A stretch of 9,523 nucleotides of DNA, from the NCBI GenBank assembly GCA_965372355.1, contig CBDVBZ010000127.1:1-9523 (forward strand), in the 5' to 3' direction. Position 1 is the stretch's first letter, and every line of letters begins with the position of its first letter. Made by a program: the position numbers and the translations under genes. The stretch comes from CBDVBZ01 sp965372355. GTDB lineage: Bacteria > Krumholzibacteriota > Krumholzibacteriia > WVZY01. Positions 1 through 5,313 of the stretch are shown here, piece by piece. A model generated the notes under the pieces. That model made no database searches, was not told where the DNA came from, and saw only the letters and a program-made list of their open reading frames with translations.

Positions 1-56
1 GTGACCTGCTCGGGAGAGGACTTCCACCTCCAAGACGGTGCCCATGCCGGGCGTAC

Positions 57-86
57 AAAAAAGAGGACGTCGTGTGACGTCCTCTT
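57..86 (-). terminator. Intrinsic terminator of the DUF1573-tlpA operon
   Basis: A perfect 11-bp inverted repeat (61-71 with 76-86, AAGAGGACGTC/GACGTCCTCTT) encloses a 4-nt loop. On the minus strand it is followed by six T residues (57-62 on the plus strand are all A). It lies 23 bp past the stop of the TPR-thioredoxin gene, in the right orientation to end that operon. The plus strand lacks a comparable T-tract, so it should act mainly on minus-strand transcripts. Confidence 0.9.
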
Positions 87-109
87 GAACAAACGATTTC
101 TACTAACGA

Positions 110-1117
110 TCAGGATTCTTTGAGCAACTTGTCCACCGCCGTCTCGAGCTCCCTGCCGCGAAGCGTCCTGTACCGAATCACACCTTCTTTGTCTATCAGG
201 AACGTCGCCGGAATCGAACGGACCCGGTACATCATCGCGATCTCGTTCTGCCAGTATTTGCCGTCGAAGAACTGCGGCCATTCCATATCGTTGGCTTTCA
301 CATACTGATCCAGCGCCGATCGGCTGCGATCGAGGGAGATACCCACGATCTCGAAGCCCTTCTTTTGGTTCTTCTTATAGAGTCTGACCACATTGGGCAT
401 CTCGGCACGGCACGGCCCACACCACGTTGCCCAAAAATCGAGCAGCACGACCTTGCCCTTGAGCTTTTCGAGCGACAGAACATCGCCGTCCGTCGTCTTG
501 ACCTCGAAGGGTATCGGCTTCGAGCCAATCGCCAACTGCCTGAGTGTATCGATGTCCTCGAGGTTGGCTTTTGCCATGTCGACGACCTGACGTCCCAAAA
601 ACGAGTACTGCTTGACCACAATCTCATACTCGCGCTTGGCCTTGTCGAACTGATCGGAATTCCTGTAGGCATCGCCCAATGTGAAATGCGCTATCCCGAG
701 CTTCTCGTTGCTCGCCGTGCCACCGTCGATCAACTCGTAGAGTATGTCAATCGCGTCATCGGCCCTGTTCAACTGCGAGTAGATCTGCCCCAGGTTCAAC
801 CGCGCGTCGTCAGCTTCCTCCGAGCCCGGGTACTCGTCGATAAAACCCTTGAACATCTTCTCCACCTGGGCGACCAACCGCATCTGATCGCGTGTCGTTC
901 TCTGCAACGATCTGATTTCTTCAATCAGGTGGCCGTAGGCATCCTCCGCCGACCCGTGTCCCTTCTGATCCGACTGACCGGACTGGGCGACCTCGATACG
1001 ATTTGTCTCCTGTTTGGACTGAGGCTGGCTGGCCTCCGAAGACTCTTTGGTGCAGGCACCGCTCGTCAGGCCCAATACACAACAGAGCCCGATGACCCAC
1101 TTGAGACTGCTACTCAT
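110..1117 (-). CDS. TPR + TlpA-like thioredoxin-fold lipoprotein (thiol-disulfide oxidoreductase)
   Basis: Predicted envelope-anchored thiol-disulfide oxidoreductase of 335 residues (numbering below is from the ATG). An N-terminal hydrophobic leader ends in a Ser-Gly-Ala-Cys site at about residue 22, a somewhat atypical lipobox. A polar, Ser/Gln-rich linker runs to about residue 58. Residues about 60-190 are helical with TPR-like repeats (for example LGQIYSQLNRADDAIDIL and LGDAYRNSDQFDKAKREY). Residues about 198-335 are an AhpC/TSA-Redoxin type thioredoxin fold with LLDFWATWCGPCRAEMP (active-site Cys233 and Cys236, approximately), and SIPATFLID supplies the cis-proline. The open frame could begin one codon earlier at a GTG (1120), but the ATG at 1117 is better placed after AAGG. 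TlpA/ResA-family proteins reduce periplasmic thiols. The gene lies 48 bp downstream of the DUF1573 gene in the same orientation, so co-transcription is likely, and the DUF1573 Cys/Sec motif is an attractive substrate (inference). Confidence 0.93.
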   Translation of the reverse strand: MSSSLKWVIGLCCVLGLTSGACTKESSEASQPQSKQETNRIEVAQSGQSDQKGHGSAEDAYGHLIEEIRSLQRTTRDQMRLVAQVEKMFKGFIDEYPGSEEADDARLNLGQIYSQLNRADDAIDILYELIDGGTASNEKLGIAHFTLGDAYRNSDQFDKAKREYEIVVKQYSFLGRQVVDMAKANLEDIDTLRQLAIGSKPIPFEVKTTDGDVLSLEKLKGKVVLLDFWATWCGPCRAEMPNVVRLYKKNQKKGFEIVGISLDRSRSALDQYVKANDMEWPQFFDGKYWQNEIAMMYRVRSIPATFLIDKEGVIRYRTLRGRELETAVDKLLKES

Positions 1118-1165
1118 CACGAACCTTACCTTCTCGTTATGACAATCCAGAAGACGCGTCCCTCA

Positions 1166-2170
1166 TTACAGGACACCGCGGGCGATAAGGCGGACCCGGA
1201 TCGACGGCTCCTGAGGATCATCGGTATTGATGATCATCTCATCGACGTAAGACTTCTGATCAACTCCAGGGCGGAAGTTGACCTTTATCTTGTACTTCTT
1301 GCCATCCTCGACGGACTCGACGCTCGCCTCGTAGAAGTTGCTGGAGAACGCCACGTCCCGTATTCGGAAGTCGCCGACAATCTTGGACACGGTGATTATC
1401 TTCTCGACGCCCGTCACGTTCGTCGATCGCACGTTCCCGAAGTTCAGTGTCGACGGTTGCACGATAATCGCGCCACGGGTCACCACGTTTATCTGGATGA
1501 CCTTATCCGGCGTGTTCTCGCTGTTCGTCGTTATGAAGAGGGATCCCCACGTGTTCAACGTGGGAAGCTTCGGATTCTTATAGAGCTTGATCCTGTAGTG
1601 CCCCGGCTCGTTGTCCGGCACGACCTTGTAGGTCATCTTGTCATCGATATTCGAGCTGATCTCGAGGATCTCCAGATCCTTCTTTTTCTCGTTGGAGGAA
1701 ATCTTCAGCTCGGCGGTCACCGACTCTCCGTACATGCCCCTCAGATAAACCCGGCCTGGCTTGACGTCCACATGATTGATGACCGTACCACCAAGGCTGA
1801 TCGTCAAACGTGGGCGTATCGGGTCATCGGTCATTACCGTCGCACTCTTGCGCCACTTGCCGTGAACCTTTTCGCCAAGAACCTCTAGTGTGATATGCCC
1901 CTCCTGACCAGGAGGGATGACCTCGCTGAACTCGGCCACAGCGCAACCTCAGCCAGGCTTCACTTGTTTGATGTGAAGATCGGTTTGGCCCGTGTTCTTG
2001 ACCTTGAACACGTGTCTGAAAACCTTCTGCTCGTACTGCTCCCCGAGATCGTGGCGCGGCTCCTCAATAACAATGACGGGATGGTTCTCCTCCTGCGCCC
2101 AACTCCCGGAGACGACAACAAGGCCGACGAGCAAGACGAGTATTGCTCCCCAACTCACGTGCGTTCTCAT
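1166..2170 (-). CDS. Secreted DUF1573/ASH-domain protein with in-frame TGA at the family Cys; candidate selenoprotein
   Basis: Reading through one TGA at codon 74 gives a 334-residue protein. The ATG at 2170 has an ideal AAGGAG eight bases upstream. Residues 1-25 are a Sec signal peptide ending near SGSWAQ. Residues about 33-130 match DUF1573: a Glu-Pro-Arg-His-Asp-Leu-Gly-Glu strand, VFRHVFKVKNTGQTDLHI, then VKPG-TGA-GCAVAEFSEVIPPGQEG and a TDDP strand. The usual family motif is V-x-P-S-C-G-C-T, so the TGA replaces the first Cys and the second (Cys76) is kept. Two further Ig-like/ASH-type beta regions follow (about 130-230 and 234-334; the last has LNFGNV, NFRPG and NTDDP). Apart from the TGA I see no frameshift or other lesion, which argues against an old pseudogene. 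If UGA is simply a stop, the products are a 73-residue secreted fragment and perhaps a 257-residue fragment from GTG 1939, which has GAGG seven bases upstream but no signal peptide. First gene of the operon with the thioredoxin-like lipoprotein. The molecular function of DUF1573 is not established. Confidence 0.85.
1899..1943 (-). promoter_or_regulatory. Candidate bacterial SECIS region: two hairpins just after the UGA
   Basis: On the minus strand, the distal hairpin is CCCTCCT-GGTC-AGGAGGG (1916-1899): a perfect 7-bp stem with a GGUC loop starting 39 nt after the UGA. The E. coli fdhF SECIS also has a GGUC apical loop on a short stem, but its loop lies about 18 nt after the UGA. The proximal hairpin is CGCTG-(10-nt loop)-CAGCG (1943-1924), with its loop beginning 10 nt after the UGA and a G at loop position two. 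One spacing is long and the other short relative to typical bacterial SECIS elements. The distal stem also encodes the conserved PPGxxG turn, whose CCN and GGN codons tend to pair by themselves. Supportive but not decisive. Confidence 0.35.
1949..1951 (-). other. In-frame UGA, candidate selenocysteine codon
   Basis: The minus strand reads CCT GGC TGA GGT TGC GCT GTG GCC GAG, that is Pro-Gly-UGA-Gly-Cys-Ala-Val-Ala-Glu. Coding homology to DUF1573 runs uninterrupted on both sides in the same frame. UGA sits at the column normally occupied by the first Cys of the CGC motif, as expected for Cys-to-Sec exchange (UGC or UGU to UGA is one base). The other genes here end normally and show no in-frame TGA, so a general reassignment of UGA is unlikely. 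A sequencing error or a fresh nonsense mutation remains possible. Confidence 0.6.
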
Positions 2171-2421
2171 CAGGTGTACTCCTTATCAACAAACGGCTTT
2201 CGGCTACGCAAAGGACCGCCTCTCATTCTCCCCCCATGGATCGTTCCTGAGCAAAAAAAATACCCACCCATAGCCCCAGGCCAAAAAGAGGGACGCGAAT
2301 AGTGATTCTTGTGCCCGTTAGTCTAATATACCCCAGACACCGTTAGAGTTCCATATTTTTGTCCGCGGCGACCGCCGGGCGATTCGGCGCGTGCCGGCGC
2401 GACGCAAACGATATTCGAGCA

Positions 2422-2450
2422 TTGCGGGTTGTGTACCGTTTTCCTATACT
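2422..2450 (+). promoter_or_regulatory. Sigma-70-type promoter for the moeB-like gene
   Basis: TTGCGG (2422-2427), a 17-bp spacer, then TATACT (2445-2450). The -10 matches five of six consensus bases, the -35 keeps TTG, and the spacing is ideal. Transcription would begin near 2457, leaving a leader of about 144 nt before the ATG at 2601. Confidence 0.6.
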
Positions 2451-2520
2451 TGCAATGCACCAGAGGAACTCGTTGTTGTACTGCAAGGTGTTGTTTTATA
2501 GAACGTTACGACGTCGGGCG

Positions 2521-2577
2521 AGGACGGTGGCGCGAGCGTGGGCGACCTCTGGCCCTCACCGACGGCACCTCCGTCCT
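2521..2577 (+). promoter_or_regulatory. Hairpin-forming leader upstream of the moeB-like gene
   Basis: AGGACGG (2521-2527) pairs perfectly with CCGTCCT (2571-2577), and two more G-C pairs form after a T-T mismatch. Part of the same right arm can instead form a local hairpin GACGG-CACCT-CCGTC (2561-2575). The two folds exclude each other. The region is GC-rich, so chance pairing is plausible, and I recognise no riboswitch class. Confidence 0.25.
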
Positions 2578-2600
2578 GACAACGGTGACTGGACATAACG

Positions 2601-3773
2601 ATGATCGACGAGAACACCGACACGACCGGGTCACACAAAGGACTCTCACCAACCGAGATCCAGCGGTACGCCCGTCATCTCACCCTGCCCGATATCGGGA
2701 TGGATGGCCAGCTGGCACTGCGCGCGGCCAGCGTTCTCGTTGTCGGGGCCGGTGGGCTCGGGGCCCCCGTCGCCTTGTACCTCGCTGCCGCGGGGGTGGG
2801 GCGCCTCGGGCTGGTCGATTTCGACCTGGTCGGGGTGGCGAACCTTCAGCGCCAGGTCCTGTTCGGCACGAAAGACATCGGTGCCAGCAAGCTCGAGGTA
2901 GCGAAGTCGCGGTTGAAAGACCTCAACCCAAATGTCAGTGTTGTCGTCCACGAGACCAAACTCGTGCGCGAGAACGCTATAGAGATCGTCACCGGCTACG
3001 ATCTTGTTGTGGACTGCACCGACAATTTCCCTGCCCGCTATCTCATCAACGATGCCTGTGTTCTCGAGGGGAAGCCAAACATCTACGCGGCGGTATTCCG
3101 GTTCGAGGGCCAGGCAACGGTGTTTGGTCTCGAAGAGGGGCCATGCTATCGATGCCTCTATCCGGAACCTCCCCCTTCCGGCACCGTGCTGGCTTGCGAT
3201 GAGGGCGGCGTACTCGGTGTACTGCCGGGCATCATGGGTTGCATTCAGGCAAACGAGGTCGTCAAGATCATCGTGGGAATGGGCGAGACGCTCAGAGGGC
3301 GTCTTCTCCTCTTCGACGGGCTACAAACGAGGTTTCGAGAGCTGCGTGTGGACAGGAACCCGGGCTGTCCGATTTGCGGAGAACATCCTGCGATCGACAC
3401 GCTGATCGAATACGACCACTTCTGTGGGGTGAGCGGTGATGCACCGGGTGCCGGATCCGTCCCGACGATTACGGCCCTCGAGCTAAAGAAGAGGATAGAC
3501 GCGGGAGACCCGCCGTATCTGCTCGATGTCAGGGAGCAGAGTGAGCATCAGTTCTGCAATATCGGGGGCCACGTCGTACCTCTCCGCGAGATCCCGTCGC
3601 GAATTCGTGAGCTCGAGACCTCCAGGGAGATCGTCGTGTATTGCCGTGTGGGGATACGTTCCGCGTCTGCCGTGGCGTACCTGAGAACACAAGGGTTTGG
3701 AAAGATCTGGAACCTGCGCGGTGGCATCATGGCGTGGGTCGGCGATGTAGACCCCAGCCTGCCGAAGTACTAA
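2601..3773 (+). CDS. E1-like adenylyltransferase (MoeB/ThiF/UBA4 family) with C-terminal rhodanese domain
   Basis: A 390-residue protein with the MOCS3/UBA4-like architecture often called MoeBR. It is expected to adenylate the C-terminal glycine of a small ubiquitin-like sulfur carrier (MoaD, ThiS or similar) and, through the rhodanese Cys, load sulfur as a thiocarboxylate. Residues 17-270 are the ThiF/MoeB domain. They include RYARHLTLPDIGMDGQ, the nucleotide loop VVGAGGLG (47-54), Asp73 and Asp75, NLQRQ (81-85), Lys97, DCTDN (138-142), the likely catalytic Cys199 in ACDEGGVLG, and zinc-site pairs CxxC at 182/185 and 256/259. Residues about 287-390 are rhodanese, with LLDVRE (307-312) and the active loop YCRVGIRS (Cys348). 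All key residues are present and the length is normal for the fusion. The ribosome site is weak (GGA about eight bases before the ATG), but the start fits the family N-terminus. No sulfur-carrier gene is adjacent, so molybdopterin, thiamine, tRNA thiolation and cysteine roles cannot be told apart here. The stop lies 10 bp from the end of the convergent HD-GYP gene. Confidence 0.93.
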   Translation: MIDENTDTTGSHKGLSPTEIQRYARHLTLPDIGMDGQLALRAASVLVVGAGGLGAPVALYLAAAGVGRLGLVDFDLVGVANLQRQVLFGTKDIGASKLEVAKSRLKDLNPNVSVVVHETKLVRENAIEIVTGYDLVVDCTDNFPARYLINDACVLEGKPNIYAAVFRFEGQATVFGLEEGPCYRCLYPEPPPSGTVLACDEGGVLGVLPGIMGCIQANEVVKIIVGMGETLRGRLLLFDGLQTRFRELRVDRNPGCPICGEHPAIDTLIEYDHFCGVSGDAPGAGSVPTITALELKKRIDAGDPPYLLDVREQSEHQFCNIGGHVVPLREIPSRIRELETSREIVVYCRVGIRSASAVAYLRTQGFGKIWNLRGGIMAWVGDVDPSLPKY

Positions 3774-3783
3774 CCTCAATGCG

Positions 3784-5313
3784 TCAAAATGATCGACCTC
3801 GAACCGCGGATTCTTCCTCCGACGGATCTGTCAAAAACAACCGGCTTTTGGCGATCTCCGCCGTTTTGTCGTAGAACGACCTCACCACGGATCTGCGGTA
3901 CCCCCTGCCGTCGTTCCTGCTTTCGGCGAGATCAATCAGGTCTTCGGACATCCCCGACGTGCCAAGCAAAGCAACGAAGGGCCGATGGATAAAGCGTCGG
4001 TTATCGTTCTGCCGAACGACGGCCGCCTTTTCTCCGGTGTCGAGTTCAACCACGGTGCCGATCGGGTAGATACCCATCGTCTGAATGAACACCTTTGCGA
4101 TAAACGGATCGAAGATCTCACCGCTTCTCTGCAGGATGAAGAACAGCGTCTTGTCCGGTGTGCAGGGATCCTGGTAGACCCTCGGTGTTGTCATCGCGTC
4201 GAAGTAGTCGGCCACGGTCGTGATGCGGGAAATCAACCGGAGATTCCAGCCACCTGGTTTTTGGGGATAACCATTGTCGTTGTAGTGAACGTGATGCTGT
4301 AACGCGGTGAACAGCCCATCGCCGACCCCCCGGAGTGACTTGACCCGTGACAGTTCCTTGACGCCAAAGAACGTGTGGTACTTCATGAGCTCCCAGTCAT
4401 GGCCTTCCAGCTTGCCCGGTCTGTTGAGTATCGCCTGGGGGACATACGTCTTGCCGATATCGTGAAAGAGGGCCGCCACCCCCACCCGGGCGATATCACT
4501 CTTGTGAAACTGGAGCCGGTCCGCAATCAGCATCGAAAGCACACTGACGTTGACGGAATGTCTGAATGTGCTCTCGTCTAAATCCTTAAGACTCGTGAGA
4601 CCGACCAGAATCGACTCATCGATCTGGAGAATGTCCACCATCTGCTGTGTGAGGCGCTCGGCCTTCTGCACCTGAACCGACCGCTGCTGCTCGACTCCCT
4701 TGAGAACCTCACCAATCAGAACGGTCGTTCGAAAAAACGCCTGATTACTCTGCTCTCGGACGTTCTCGATTCTCTCGGCGTCATCTTTGAATCGTTTTTC
4801 CCGCTCAACCCATTGTGTCAGCCTGATGTGGTCGATTCCCGCCGCAGCGAGATCACTTGTCAACCTGTCGAAGACGCCCTCATCCGGAACGTCCCTGAAA
4901 AAACTTTTCAGGAACGCCCCGACCTCTTCGACGCGTACCCCAGGCAGGAAATCGATTCCCTCGACGTCGCGCTTTTTCATTTCCTCGACGAGATACAACA
5001 GAGGACCGATGTTTTGCGGATCGACGGTAATCCGAACTTCGTTGATGACCAGGAAATCCGAGGTAATACGTACGCTCACCCGTCCCTCGATCTTCAGCAG
5101 TTCATCGAGAACATCCGTGAGCTCACTCAGCACACGCTGTGTGGCGCGGTTGTTGAGATCATGCACCTGCACGGTCTTGCTGGCGCTGAACAAATAGTGG
5201 GTGAACGAGGGTCCCAGCCTCCGAATATGGCGTTCGGATTCCGTTTCCTCCACGTCGCGAGGTGCGGAACCCATCACACCCACCGCCGAGTTCTTTTGTT
5301 TCGTATCGCTCAT
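3784..5313 (-). CDS. HD-GYP-type phosphohydrolase with N-terminal module shared with its neighbour
   Basis: A 509-residue predicted cytoplasmic protein with no signal peptide or membrane segment. Residues about 245-410 form an HD-GYP-like domain: His252, then ALFHDIGKTYVPQAILNRPGKL (metal-binding His284-Asp285; IL-xxPGKL follows), H313, the His340-His341 pair, and DNGYP (346-350), followed by RITTVADYFDAMTT. HD-GYP proteins typically hydrolyse cyclic di-GMP, and the metal and GYP residues look intact, so activity is plausible. Residues about 37-140 are a mixed helical/strand region similar in pattern to the upstream gene product. Residues about 165-245 are helical and may signal to the HD domain. 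No response-receiver domain is present. The C-terminal tail after about 415 contains a small beta segment (GTVVELDTGEKAAVV) that often follows HD-GYP domains in this type of protein. The ATG (5313) directly follows the TAG of the upstream gene, with GGGAAG about eight bases before it, so translation is probably coupled. Confidence 0.92.
   Translation of the reverse strand: MSDTKQKNSAVGVMGSAPRDVEETESERHIRRLGPSFTHYLFSASKTVQVHDLNNRATQRVLSELTDVLDELLKIEGRVSVRITSDFLVINEVRITVDPQNIGPLLYLVEEMKKRDVEGIDFLPGVRVEEVGAFLKSFFRDVPDEGVFDRLTSDLAAAGIDHIRLTQWVEREKRFKDDAERIENVREQSNQAFFRTTVLIGEVLKGVEQQRSVQVQKAERLTQQMVDILQIDESILVGLTSLKDLDESTFRHSVNVSVLSMLIADRLQFHKSDIARVGVAALFHDIGKTYVPQAILNRPGKLEGHDWELMKYHTFFGVKELSRVKSLRGVGDGLFTALQHHVHYNDNGYPQKPGGWNLRLISRITTVADYFDAMTTPRVYQDPCTPDKTLFFILQRSGEIFDPFIAKVFIQTMGIYPIGTVVELDTGEKAAVVRQNDNRRFIHRPFVALLGTSGMSEDLIDLAESRNDGRGYRRSVVRSFYDKTAEIAKSRLFLTDPSEEESAVRGRSF

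Larger units (their letters stand above)
2171..2600. other. Divergent intergenic region between the DUF1573 operon and the moeB-like gene
   Basis: This 430-bp gap separates two divergently transcribed genes. It holds the AAGGAG ribosome site of the DUF1573 gene (within 2171-2185), an 8-A run at about 2255-2262, and a TATATT on the minus strand (2330-2325) that could be a -10 box, although no convincing -35 is present. A 7-bp direct repeat CCGTTAG lies on either side of that TATATT (2315-2321 and 2340-2346). It also holds a good plus-strand promoter at 2422-2450 and a GC-rich leader able to form hairpins (2521-2577). I see no convincing protein-coding gene or known RNA family. Confidence 0.6.

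Noticed and set aside
1..45. Minus-strand ATG at 45 with an open frame running off the left edge
   Set aside because: Only about 15 codons, no ribosome site, and too short to judge as a gene.
365..1888. 507-residue plus-strand open frame
   Set aside because: It lies antisense to the clear thioredoxin and DUF1573 genes, joins two genes and an intergenic gap, and has no family motifs. It is a shadow of GC-rich codons.
1166..1939. Separate 257-residue gene starting at GTG 1939
   Set aside because: Although GAGG lies seven bases upstream, it would begin in the middle of the DUF1573 domain and lack a signal peptide. Readthrough of the UGA gives a complete family member instead.
1166..2170. General UGA reassignment (UGA as Trp or Gly)
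   Set aside because: The other genes use TGG for Trp, contain no in-frame TGA, and two or more end at TGA at natural C-termini.
2455..2598. 47-residue Arg-rich open frame in the E1-gene leader, ending two bases before the ATG at 2601
   Set aside because: Its ATG coincides with the expected transcript start, it has no ribosome site, and its composition looks like a random GC-rich frame.
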